Below are positions 54,434-64,000 of a stretch of DNA of 64,000 nt, piece by piece. Numbering within the stretch: the first letter of the stretch is position 1; each line of letters starts with the position of its first letter. Source of the stretch: Neoechinorhynchus agilis (lineage: Eukaryota; Acanthocephala). The translations under genes and the position numbers were made by a program. The stretch is from assembly GCA_051530055.1 (NCBI GenBank), contig CM121342.1, positions 10,664,001-10,728,000 on the forward strand, given 5' to 3'. The notes below the pieces were generated by a model that worked only from the letters and a program-made list of their open reading frames with translations, made no database searches and had not been told where the DNA came from.

Positions 54434-56835
54434 CATTTATATTTATAAAATCTAATGCTTTAAAAATATCAAACGAAATCAAAATATTCATTAATTTCTA
54501 ATAATTATTAAAAATTTGACACAATCTCCGAAATTGCCGAGTGCACTGACTTATTCGGTAAGAAACCATGACATCTCGGGTCTATGCAGTTATTGTCCAA
54601 AGCAAATCGAAAAACTAGTTTGGCTAGGACGCGTTCATAGATCTAAACAAGAGAGTTCTGAATCGAAATGGGCTTAACCTCCCCTTCAGAGGCCACCTTC
54701 CTGCGCTTCTTCGTTAGGAAGATCCTTTTTACAAAATTGATTTCTGTCCACTCTTCCGGTGGAGCGTGAGTGAAGACCTGTGCAATATCTGTTAAATTCT
54801 CTCGTGAAATCCAATTTGTGGCCTTAAGACAGGCTGACGATCCATTATTTGAGATTTTATCTTTTGAATTCCAATAGCTAACAATATGGAGAGATTTGCC
54901 CAGAATTCAGCATCAACAGGGTTGCCTTAACTCTTTGCTAACATAAAATTCCTTCCATATAAGCGGAGCAATCCAGGAGAATCGGAGTCAGTTCTCATTC
55001 TTGCCATCGATGTGAGAAAGTCACTACTTGATGTGATTAAAAATTGGTTAATATCAGCGAAAGAGGCGAAGTATTTTGCGTAAAGAAAAACCTGAGCGCC
55101 ATATTAAATAATTGAACGTCAAGGAACCCCATTTTGAATTTTCTATTTAACAATTGGTTCCGTTCGAGATCGCAACAAATCATGTACAGCTCGGCGGAAA
55201 AAGGCATTCTTAGTAATGGCTAAAGGTTTGAGTGTGCAACCTTTCCTCCACTGGCAGAGATCCTAATATGAAGATGCCGAAGAAGATTGAAAGGTGGGAA
55301 ATCTGGGGACAGGATTTCAAGTGAGTCGCAAGCTAGGATCACTGCATTTAGCAATTTTTGGGAGGAGTCACTGAAATCACCATAAATAAAATCTGTTTCT
55401 GAATTTAGAATATTCTTTAGACAGTTTTTAATTTCTGTCAAATACATTTTCCGAGGTGGTCTGATATAGTCATTACAGGCGAATGGCGTTTAAAGATGTG
55501 GGAAATATGGATAGCAGTCCTTGAGAGGAATTCGAATAGGGTGGCGTAATAAAACAAGAATGATCTTTCAATAAAAACTGAATATTACCCCGGAAGGTTA
55601 TTCGAATACTAGAGATTTGGTCTCTTGGTTAAAGCAGATGTCAAAACTGGTAATCTGAGAATTCAGGCGCCTAAACCCCGCTGAGCCCCCTGCGTTCCAT
55701 TGCACCAGCCTGAGACTCATTGCAATCCGCCCCTTTGGATGGGATTGTGAACACCTTCGGCGCAAATCTGCTTCTGTTCCTCAATCACTTGCTTTACATA
55801 AGCTTCTACATCGTTGGCTTTGAACGATTTGTTCTAAGGATCATCCTCCAAGGAAGAGTGTTGATGACATCGTTTTGCTGGCGAAGATTTCTCATTAAGA
55901 GTCATGGAGCTTGCCTAGGATATAATATTTGCAATTGAACATTGCTTGGTGGTTTTCTCGGGTGGTGGTCCTGAGCGCAAAAAGCATCGTCCTTTTGAGG
56001 GACATTTTTGATCCGAGTGACCCGGTTTTTAAGGTTAATGTTGCAACGTGGAAATACGTATTCGTCCTGCGCTGATATCTGATGAGCAAAAATCGAAGTC
56101 CGTCGATTGGAAGAATGACGTAGATGTCGTCAAATCATATCGCGTATATGAATCGGAGCCTTAATGACGGCTCAAGGAATCGGTTTGCTCGTTTTGGTTG
56201 ATTTTAGAAAGAATAAGATGGAACATCCGAACTTGTTTGAGAAGTCGCGGCGATCCTCTGCGTCAATGTCTGGAGGTAAGTCGTCCGAAATGATAAATGT
56301 CGAGTAGAAACCTGAGTCCGATACTGTGAGATCCGGTTATCACCAAATCGTGAGATGAAGTCTCTATAGTGTTGAACGAATTCGTACGATACAAAGTGGA
56401 TCTTCCTGAGGTTCCTCCGAAGTATTATATCGAGCGACTACGATGACACTCGTCTTCAAGGGTTTTGATCCACGGAGGAACATATAATTTGTGCATCCCG
56501 TCCCTTGGATGGATGGATTTCGATTGCTGGGAAATCGTATACGGCCATTTTCTAATTGGTTATTCAATGAATTGGTGACTGTTCCAGAGATGAAAATCCT
56601 CCTTTGTTTGTTGATGGTTTGTGCAAGAATCTTTGAGATCTACACATAAGTTGGAGTTTGTGGGTTGCGTGTGAAACGTTTTTAGTTTAATTGACTTTAT
56701 GATACGAATTTGCGCTTTGTAATTTTATTGATTTGATTGCAGTTTTTTTAATGCGGCAAGGCGATCGCTTTGTCACAATTCCGAATTTGCCGAACACATA
56801 AAAAATGTATTGTTCATTGTTTTTAACTTATAATC
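54434..56835 (-). mobile_element. LINE-F copy 3, 3' truncated
   Basis: Matches 17112-19573 over about 2.4 kb. It lacks the YADD part of the RT. Decayed throughout, with the same gross features as copy 1 and a few private small deletions. Confidence 0.82.
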
Positions 56836-57095
56836 ATCCGCGTTCCAGGGTCGGTGTTGTTAATAAAGTCATTGTTGCGCTGGCACATTTCGTTCAACCT
56901 GCACTGCTTGTCACAAATCTGATTCGTAGCTGTTGTTGTTGGTATAGTTGTTCGTTAATAAACTAATAGGAATTACTAAAGCGCTCTTTCGTCGATGCAA
57001 AATTGAGCTCAGTATTCCAACCAACAGATCAACCCCAATTCGGACATGCCCAGTTTACGGTTTGTTCCTACTATCCTCCCCCCCCGAGGTTTTGA
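56836..57095. other. Unassigned spacer
   Basis: No coding frame. It contains two GTTAATAAA motifs and a run of eight C at 57078-57085. It may be an element 5' or 3' end, but I find no second copy in the window. Confidence 0.3.
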
Positions 57096-57127
57096 GTGAT
57101 TGTGCATAAGTTTCTCAAGGGGATCAG

Positions 57128-57388
57128 ATGGAACATTCTATTGACGCGTCAAAGTTTAAGCGTCCGGTTAGAAAAGAAGACTTTGTTATTAAAATTCCCA
57201 AGGAAGCCATGGGTACTAAATCCCCCTCGTATTTTTCGTGCAATTACTACGGGAAGTACATACAGCCTAGTGGTCGAGATAAGTCGATGAATTTTCTGAT
57301 TAAGAGGTTCTCGGTGACTGAATTCCACATTCGATTTGTATTCTTCGATGTGGCAGATAAAGACCTATTTTCTAAGATGTTGGGGCAT
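57128..57388 (+). pseudogene. LINE-C-type ORF1, N-terminal fragment
   Basis: FKRPVRKEDFVIKIPKEAMG and LIKRFSVTEFHIRFVFFDV match the LINE-C ORF1 (IKRPTKKDDFAVKISKEALG, NIKRLFAAKFHIIFCFFNA). The frame stays open past 57388 only because it runs into inverted LINE-D sequence. The joint frame to 57532 is an accident. Confidence 0.75.
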
Positions 57389-58138
57389 GAGGAAAGTAAA
57401 TTCGGAAGATTGTCCAAATTATTGAGGAGAGGGCTCAGCTTCCTTTCGAGTGTAGTGATCGCTTCTGTGAGTCGGGCTTGTATCATGGTGAAAAGCCTGT
57501 TACGGACTTCATCCAGTCGCCACTCAAATTGATCGACGTGCAAAAATTGAGTTGATGAAGTCCGAACATTGGGGCACGAAGTGGCAGAAGGTGAGAGGTG
57601 CCGAGTGTATTGAAGTTGTTGTTGGAGGATACAAGGAGCGGTATCGAGGTGTAACATTATGATCTTTACTTATAGTCCATAGCCAATACGTTTTGAATTC
57701 TGGGCATCCTCTGTAGAAAGCGGGGCGTGGTAAATTGCAATTCGTACATCGCTCATTGTCTCTGTTGGGACAATTGTCCGATGCATGGTCAGTTTTTGCG
57801 CAATTGCTGCATCTTGGAGAAGCAGGGTGAGGACAATGTTGAGCAAAGTGGCCCCATGTTCGACAAAAATTGCATTGAGGAAAAATGTGGTCGTCTTGAA
57901 CCGATCCTGATTTAAGCGAGAAAAGATATTCGAAGCAGTTGAAAGCATAAGAGGATTGCTCGCAAAGTGTTTTTGAGGAAAAATTTAATTTGCGAAGGGG
58001 CTGCAGATCGATTTGGAGAAATTAGATCGTTTGAAGATGTCGACTGTTGAGGGATATTGGAGTCCTCCGACTGGAGCATAGAGGGTAGACCGATTTTGAT
58101 TTAGCCACGATATTCTTAAAAATATCGGCCCGCCTGGC
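57386..58138 (-). mobile_element. LINE-D ORF1 fragment, inverted copy
   Basis: Reverse complement of about 32475-33285: VGGLQYPSTVDIFKRSNF, the knuckle region (CNFCRTWGHFAQHC in the third frame), and the coiled N-terminal part LTEAITTLERKLSPLLNN. It includes the same RT-derived IFKNIVAKSKSVYPL patch joined to the same point, so this junction is older than the copying. Confidence 0.82.
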
Positions 58139-58870
58139 AAACAAAAAACATAAAGAATTAATTGAAATAGTGTATGCAAAAGTTAAAAATACCCTTGAAG
58201 TTCAGTGGAACCAAAATCATTAGTTAGTGGATAGAATGGCAACAATACATTTTTATCGAAATAAAGATGAACTCGATTTTTGTACTTAGAGTGTTAAAGA
58301 ATCATAATTAAAATCATAGCGACAATTAGAAAATCCAACAAATAGCCGTCAGTGATCGAACGATAAAATAGCCGATAAAGTTTCCATTAACAAATCGTTC
58401 AGGAGAATTTATCTTTACTCCTAAACTCGTGTGGGTTAGATGATATGTTTCAAGGTAACAAGGCATCCTTTTGGTTTTATTAAAAATACAATAAAACTCT
58501 TGGAGTCTTAGCTCCCAAAATGGTGAGGATAAGAAAACAAATTGTCCTACCGGAAAAACAATAACCAATGGACAACTTTCGAGAACTTTTTCAATCTTTC
58601 AAAAGTTCTGGAAAATAGAAGTTCTTGTTTTAAGCCAACGTAAATCACTGACGGAGAAAGTCGAAATACGTCGCTCGTATTCTAATGATGCATAAAATTA
58701 AATGATTTGCCTCAAACTTAATTTTTAGGTTGTCCGATTTTTGAAATATTTTCACCGAAAAAACATAGCCCGTAATATCCAGTGATATCCTTCGTAGGAT
58801 TACATTTTAAACTACTGCATGTTTTTTCTTTTAACGCTCATAAATTCGACCAATAACAATTTCGTGTTTA
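58139..58870 (+). pseudogene. LEDGF-like gene, inverted 3' stub
   Basis: Plus strand reads ANKKHKELIEIVYAKVKNTLE, the last helix of domain 2, then the conserved 3' flank in reverse orientation to the other copies (matches 20455 back to 19700). Only about 25 residues of the protein remain. Confidence 0.8.
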
Positions 58871-58949
58871 ATCTTAATAAAAAATTGAAAGTATTCAGTA
58901 TTATTAAAACTCACGGCTCATACAAACAAACACACAAATCATTTCCTTA

Positions 58950-59330
58950 ATTCTTTAGTTTATGCGTGCTAGCATGTCGTTTGCCCAAGACAACTGTGAG
59001 TTGAGGGACGATCTCTTAAATCCGTCACAGCAGCCTCGAGTACCCTTCTTTATTAAGCTTCCTCGAGACCAAAAGAAAGTTTTGTTACTATTTACGACCA
59101 GATTGGCTTTCCTAAGTTCCGAAGACAAAGAATTCATAAAATTAGCTATATTATTAGTTAGGATTGAAGATGTTCTAGCTTTACAAAATAGAAATATATC
59201 ATCCGCATAAACTAGCGGAAATATGGAAGAAGATTTCTTTAATTTTAAAAAAATATATATGAAGACAATTAAGAATAAGTTGGGCGAGAAGGGAGAGCCT
59301 TGAGGAACGCCATACTTAGAGAAAAATTTA
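58950..59330 (-). mobile_element. LINE RT palm fragment (LINE-C-like)
   Basis: Minus strand: FFSKYGVPQGSPFSPNLF, FPLVYADDIFLFCKARTSS and LSSELRKANLVVNSNKTFF. These closely follow the LINE-C palm. No finger or C-terminal part remains. Confidence 0.8.
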
Positions 59331-59492
59331 GTGTGAAAATTAACGCATTTGACCGTTATTTGAATTTATCAAAAAACACGGCCACCCAATGTCCTGAGGT
59401 TTCCTATAACCTCAGCTTTACGAGAGCAATTGATCTCGAACCCATCTTCAAACTCAAAGCTTCTGTTGGAGGACTCCAATATCCCTCAACAG
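59330..59492 (+). pseudogene. LINE-D ORF1 fragment, left of RTE insertion
   Basis: Reads FSVKINAFDRYLNLSKN to KASVGGLQYPS and resumes at 62521 beyond the RTE element. Upstream of VGGLQ it differs from 32479-32523, so it keeps a version of ORF1 without the RT-derived patch. Confidence 0.7.
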
Positions 59493-59599
59493 ACACACAC
59501 TCTTCTTATAGCTTTCTCTCATACTAGAGAGGTCGCTTTACCAGCTTGTCCTCAAAAATCAAACTTCACCCGATCGTCTTGGGTCCTCCATCACACTAT

Positions 59600-60970
59600 C
59601 TATCCATCGTTTTTCGGCCTTCCCCGTTTCCTCTTCCCCTTGGCCTCAGTACGTCCGTCGCTCTTTATCCAATCGTATTCCGCTCGTTGATCGACATGAT
59701 GGAACCATCGCATTCTTCTTTTGGCTATCAATTCTTGTGCCTGCTCGACGTCGAACACTTTTCTAGTCTCGGCATTGGGTATTTTATCCCTGCGTGTTAC
59801 TCCAGCTAACCATCTCAGCATCCTCATTTCATTTACAATCAATCTCTGCACGTCCTTCTTTTTTGTAGCCCAAGTCTCCGCTGCGTATACCATTGCAAGT
59901 CTTACCACTGCTTTGTACACGCTCCCTTTGAGCTTGTTCAGGAGACGTTTATCGCACAGGATGCCCGTAACTCTTTTCCAGTTATTCCACTCGTATTGAA
60001 CTCTTTGTCCGATCTCTTGTGCAAGTTCACAGGACATGTTTAACAGGCTGCCCAGATATTTGAAGTTGTTCCTCTTTTCGAAATTAACTCCCTGCATGCC
60101 TACTTCGCCTGGTCCCATATCGTTTTGCTCCTGCTAATTTTCAGGCCATTGCTTTCTAAGTGCTGTCGCCAATTCTCCAACATTTTCTCGAGTGCCACCG
60201 AGTCCCTCGCCGTAAGCACCAGATAATCTGCAAATAATATCGTCCAGGGCGCGCTCATCTTCATCTCTGCATTTCCTAGGACATCGATGACTGTTGCGAA
60301 CAAGAATGGGATAAGCACTGAACCTTGATGTAGACCAATGGACACCTGGAAATAATATGTCCTTCCTATTTGACATTGCACGCTGGTGTAACGCTTTTCA
60401 TACATCGTTTTGATCGTGATCACATAATGCTCTGGACAGTTTCTCTTCCTCAAACAGGCCCAAATAAGGTCTCGGGCACGGTGTCATATGCTTTCTCCAG
60501 GTCGATGAACACACTGTGCAACGGACAATGCTTCTCATTAAATTTTTCATACAGCTGCCTTAGCACGAAGATCGCGTCGATTGTGCTTCTACCTGGCATA
60601 AAGCCGCGCTGGTCTTCGCTGATTTTGATCTCCTCTCTAATCCTATTGTCAACAATTTGCTCCCACAATTTCATTGTGTGGAACATCAGCTAGATGCCAC
60701 CGTAATTGCTACACCGCAGAATATTTCCTTTACCCTTAAAAATCGGCACAAGTATGCTTCTTTGCCATGCTGACGGAATATTTTGCTCTGCATCTATCTT
60801 TCGAAAGTCTAGTAAGCAGTTTGACTCCGAAGGCGTCCAAACATTTCCATAACTCAATCGGGATGTTATCTGGACCGGTACTCTTACCAATCTTCATCTT
60901 TCTGATCTGCGATGCGACGTCATCGTATGAATACGGTCTAGCCATATTGATATTCGGCTGTGCTTGTTAA
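59600..60970 (-). pseudogene. RTE RT and C-terminal region
   Basis: Blocks: KMKIGKSTGPDNIPIELWK, EQIVDNRIREEI with DQRGFMPGRSTIDAI, FIDLEKAYDTVP (first Asp), GLHQGSVLIPFLFATV and ILFADYLVLTA, where the usual FADD has become FADY. The C-terminal region has YLGSLLN, VYAAETWATKK, MRMLRWLAGVTRRDK, MRWFHH and KRKRGRPKNDG. Loss of the second Asp of the active site and frame changes near 60690 and 60450 leave it inactive. Confidence 0.88.
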
Positions 60971-62439
60971 ATAGGCAATCTTTTATTCTCTGTGTTCAGG
61001 CGGGATCCGAAGTACTCCTTCCATCTGTTCAAAATATCGTTGTCTTGATCAAGCATCCTACCCTCACTGTCGTTGATCATTTTGTGCCGTACGATGTCCC
61101 TTGACATTTTGTCCTGGATTTTAGCCAACTTGAAGATAATATTCCTCCCATTATCTCTCTCCAGCTGGTCATATAGCTCTTGATCGGCTTCCCTCTTTGC
61201 TTTGGCGCATTCTCGGGCAGCCTTCCTTTTTGCGTCTTTGTACGCATCTTTATTATGGGTTGAAGAATCGAAATCTAAAATTTTCCTCGCTGCTCTTTTT
61301 TGACTGATGGCGTCCTTGACCGTTTGATTCCACCACCATGCACCTTTGTTCGGAGGTAGGGGTTTCCCCGACGTCATTCCCAAGATGATTTTGGCTTCCC
61401 GGAGGATAACTTCGACCGTCTCATCTCACCAGGTATCAACTTCGCCCACGTTCTCGCTTAGTTTCTGGGTGAGCACAATCCTCATCTTTTCTTTGAGGAT
61501 ATGATCTTTTAACTTCCACCACTTGATTTTTCGTAAGATGCTCGTGTCTGCCGCTTGCAACCCCAATCCTGAGGTCGGCCACGAGTACGCTGTGTTGCAT
61601 CGCACACTCTTCGCCTAATATTGTTTTGACATTGCAGACTTCGCCCCACTTCGCTATCAGGTACAAAATAAAATCGATTTGACCTTCCACCGCTCGAGTA
61701 TGTGTGTAGGTGTCTTGGATCTTTTTGAAATTAAGTATTCGAAATATTAAAATCCAACGCTGTTGCATAATCCAACAGTTTTACACCCTCGGCGTTTCTT
61801 GATCCCTCACTGTCCACAATGGATTCGCTCGTTTCCCTCTCTCGGTCCAACGTGTCCGTTGAAATCTCCAGTTATCACATGTCATTCCCCCATAGTCCTT
61901 CTCAATTCATATAGATCCAGCCAAAATTCATCTTTCGCCTCCTCGCTGCAACCGACCTGCGGGGCGTATGCCGCCACTACTGTCGTGATTTCACCACTCA
62001 CGTTTATCTTCACCGCCATAACTCGATCACTTGTTCTTTTCACTTCCATTACATCGTCGACTTGGTCTTTAGCAATTACAATACCGACTCCGTTTCTACC
62101 ATTTGTTCCGCCACTATAAATTAGTTTATAACCTTCTCCCAGTTCTTTAGCCTTGCATCCTTTCCGTCGTACTTCTTGTATGCCGAGTATCTGAATTTTT
62201 CTTCTCCTCATCAAATCTACCACTTCTCGACTTCTCCCTGTCATAGAACCAACATTCAGAGAACCAATTCTCATTTTTATGACGACTCTTTTCTTTAGCC
62301 AGGCCCGTCGTTGACCCGGTAACCCTAATTCATTTTTCGCATCCTCCGGGCGCCGAATCTGCGCGTCGCATAAGAGGCACGCCCTAGTCAGATCGTTCGA
62401 AATTAAGGGACTTGACATTGGCATAGATAGTTTTGACAC
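60967..62439 (-). pseudogene. RTE APE endonuclease and linker
   Basis: MRIGSLNVGSMTGRSREVVD, ILGIQEVRRKG (catalytic Glu), YSGGTNGRNGVGIVI, ITTVVAAYAPQVG, VITGDFNGHVG (across a frame change near 61880), YTHTRAVEGQIDFIL and CAMQHSVLVADLRI. Then comes a Lys-rich linker with NKGAWWWNQTVKDAI. Catalytic-site Glu, Asp and Asn are visible. The final His of the APE site is read as QHS. Confidence 0.85.
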
Positions 62440-62520
62440 GGGTTTTTACGCCCGGATGCCCTTCCTGACGTCAACCCTCCCCATTTACCCGGGCCTGGGA
62501 CCGGCACCGAGTTTCCACGA

Positions 62521-62705
62521 ATATCCCTCAACAGGCGACATCTTCAAACGATCTAATTTCTCCAAATCGATCTGCAGCCTCTTTGCAAATTAAATTTTTC
62601 TTAACTTCAAGAAAGTCAGGACTTCCAATTTCTGCCATCATGGTGGAAGGCGATAGACACGTTCGGGACACACTTTTCGAGCAATCCTCTTATGCTTTCA
62701 ACTGA
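62521..62705 (+). pseudogene. LINE-D ORF1 fragment, right of RTE insertion
   Basis: Continues LINE-D ORF1 with GDIFKRSNFSKSICSLFAN as at 32536-32720, then stops near 62705, where sequence unlike LINE-D begins. Confidence 0.78.
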
Positions 62706-63340
62706 TGCTTTGAAATCTTAACCAGGATTTATATTTGGCTTCGAGGATGAAATTAATGAAACTGTTCTAGTTTTGTTTGACGCTGTTTGCATCTTCCCCT
62801 AATTTGGCAGGGTTTGACTATTTTTGCTATTACCCACCAATTGAACATTTAGCTCTATGCACCTCTAATGCCTTTGTGTTTTTTTTGTGTATTTTGTGGG
62901 AAATTGTATTAATGCGACTTAGGCTTGGTCTATAAAGTCACGACAGAAAATCTTGCACTCGAAGTTGAGCGAAAACCATGTGAACCTTAGCTCTTCAAGG
63001 CTAGTATTCTACATGGAAGCTGTTGAACACCAAACCGCGACACCTTTTACTCTCATTGCATTGAACATTTTATATGCAATAAGTCTAAAACTATCATAAA
63101 CTCGCAATACCTTTAAGGGACAGCGCCGCATCTCAGTTCACCTTTCATCGTCCTACTTTCCTCCATACAACCTATTAATTTTCTTCACCTAAAATACGTT
63201 TCTCTCCCTTTATTCTTCGTCTCTGCACTCTTATCTTCTATAGTAACTACTCCAGCAACATTTACTGACCCAGCCTTAATAAATTCCCTAAAACAATGTC
63301 AAAAAGACAGTCGTATATACTGTTTAGGCCTACAATCGCG
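62706..63340. other. Unassigned 635-base stretch
   Basis: No firm gene. A plus-strand open stretch near 63195-63345 reads YVSLPLFFVSALLSSIV, then TPATFTDPALINSL and CQKDSRIYCLGL. It looks like a signal peptide with a short mature end, but lacks a start codon in frame close by. Confidence 0.3.
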
Positions 63341-63414
63341 ATAAATGATTATTTATTAAAGACGTTTCAAACCTCGCCGGGTTCATCCGAAACGTCTTTA
63401 ATAAATAATCATTT
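63341..63414. repeat. 27-bp-arm palindrome with 20-base loop
   Basis: Arms 63341-63367 and 63388-63414 (core TTATTAAAGACGTTTC and its complement) are perfect; the loop is AAACCTCGCCGGGTTCATCC. The right arm and loop recur at 11206-11250, where the left arm is damaged. It sits at the left edge of the dispersed repeat. Confidence 0.9.
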
Positions 63415-64000
63415 ACCGCGGGTGTAGACTTCTAAACAATAATTCCAATCACATTCCCCGGTATCTCACATATCGACACAGTCGGATATACGTTTGCAAA
63501 CAGTAAAAGATAAACATATTCTAGATTTAAAGAAGAGTTGCATCCAGAATTCATCGAAACAGAAACTTCATCATCATCAACCAAGCAAACAGTAAACCTT
63601 TGAGGTATTTTTATCTACAAATACAATGACGAGGTTGTATGCATTTTTTGTTCCAGCCCGAAAGCAACATATAAGTTTGGCAGTGGAAAAGTGGGATGAA
63701 TGGAAACTTGATTACTTTAAGAGACATATTGGTCAGAAAAGTCACATTGATTCAGTTATAGACTTGCACAAAGCGAATTGGGTGCAATCGTGCGGATGAT
63801 AACTAAAAGCGATGAAGATCGTGATTCAAGCGGTTAGACTTTTGATTGATAATGTAATTTTTGCTGTTAAAATGAACACGTCGATGCTCAGTGTATAAGA
63901 TATTAATGATCGTGTTGCAAAGGATACTGAAGTTCCTGAAAACTCTCGTAGGTGAAACTGCTTTTGAGATGATTTTATGACTGAATTGCGAGGGTCAGCT
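63368..64000 (+). repeat. Dispersed repeat with small conserved frame, copy 2
   Basis: Matches 11206-11838 with only a few differences. The copy continues beyond the window. Confidence 0.88.
63626..63799 (+). CDS. 57-aa conserved hypothetical protein, copy 2
   Basis: Frame MTRLYAFFVPARKQHISL to WVQSCG, identical to the copy at 11461-11634 apart from residue 2. The upstream run of T is one base shorter here, which closes the longer frame seen in copy 1 and supports this start. Confidence 0.4.
   Translation: MTRLYAFFVPARKQHISLAVEKWDEWKLDYFKRHIGQKSHIDSVIDLHKANWVQSCG

Larger units (their letters stand above)
59493..62520 (-). mobile_element. RTE/BovB-type LINE, complete insertion with 14-bp target duplication
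   Basis: ATATCCCTCAACAG lies at 59479-59492 and 62521-62534. On the minus strand the 5' end has GGGCATCCGGGCGTAAAAAC, the 5' leader typical of RTE/BovB elements, and the 3' end runs into GTGTGTGT. One long reading region encodes an APE endonuclease (62439-61436) and RT (60945-59600). Length 3.03 kb is usual for RTE. The insertion is in LINE-D ORF1, so it is younger. Several frame breaks. Confidence 0.93.

Noticed and set aside
57389-57532. C-terminal part of the 134-codon plus frame
   Set aside because: This portion is antisense LINE-D; the frame crosses an element junction by chance.
63195-63345. Signal-peptide-like open stretch (SLPLFFVSALLSSIV)
   Set aside because: No in-frame start codon nearby, no second copy and no family match; too weak to call a gene.
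1-64000. CRISPR arrays, bacterial operons, rRNA or tRNA genes
   Set aside because: None found by eye. The only regular array is the 191-bp triplication. The only tRNA-related sequence is the tRNA-Trp type primer site of the LTR fossil.

Overview
This is a repeat-dense piece of an invertebrate nuclear genome. The two spliced host genes have introns of only 49-53 bases, with acceptors of the TTTAG type, and they sit among many retroelement copies. Such short introns fit a nematode-like compact genome, but the sequence does not fix the species. I see no rRNA, tRNA, CRISPR array or bacterial operon structure.

Host genes. (1) A complete two-exon ubiquitin-conjugating enzyme E2 variant (UEV/Mms2 type, 146 aa) on the minus strand at 1357-1846. 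(2) A complete three-exon forkhead gene at 12307-13386 (+) with the FOXP layout (C2H2 finger, leucine zipper, forkhead), in which the DNA-recognition helix is heavily changed. (3) A 419-aa basic nuclear-looking protein at 20356-21615 (-) with two copies of an 80-residue domain that resembles, by eye, the integrase-binding domain of LEDGF. Two decayed tandem copies lie at 46986-48197 and 49939-51150, and an inverted 3' stub lies at 58139-58870. (4) A 57-codon frame kept in two dispersed copies (11461-11634 and 63626-63799).

Mobile elements. Most of the rest is non-LTR retrotransposon. One related group (called A, B, C, D, F and G here) has a gag-like ORF1 with zinc knuckles and an ORF2 with APE endonuclease, reverse transcriptase (RT) and a C-terminal GRPPE motif. 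LINE-C (25307-29453) and LINE-A (4625-8235, copied at 40409-44038) have recognisable ends and target-site duplications. A second family has an RT with a YLDD box and a C-terminal RPD nuclease-like region with a Cys/His cluster (restriction-like endonuclease type). It is scattered as 3' tips, cores and deletion derivatives. An RTE/BovB-type LINE (59493-62520) is inserted in LINE-D with a 14-bp target duplication. Another LINE (35943-38400) carries a 5' inversion. Penelope-like GIY-YIG fragments recur. LTR elements are present only as fossils: gag-protease remnants at about 3160-4560 and 39301-40345, and an internally reduced Ty3/gypsy copy at 52483-53184.

Architecture. A 6.7-kb block (3479-10183) is duplicated at 39307-45928. 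The left edge of the second copy coincides with a 94-bp-arm palindrome. A 2.95-kb unit carrying the LEDGF-like gene is tandemly duplicated (45650-51530). A block beside the FOXP gene (13665-14840) is copied at 51260-52435. Many junctions fall in one short sequence next to the Penelope fragments. The window records repeated insertion, template switching and segmental duplication around a few host genes.
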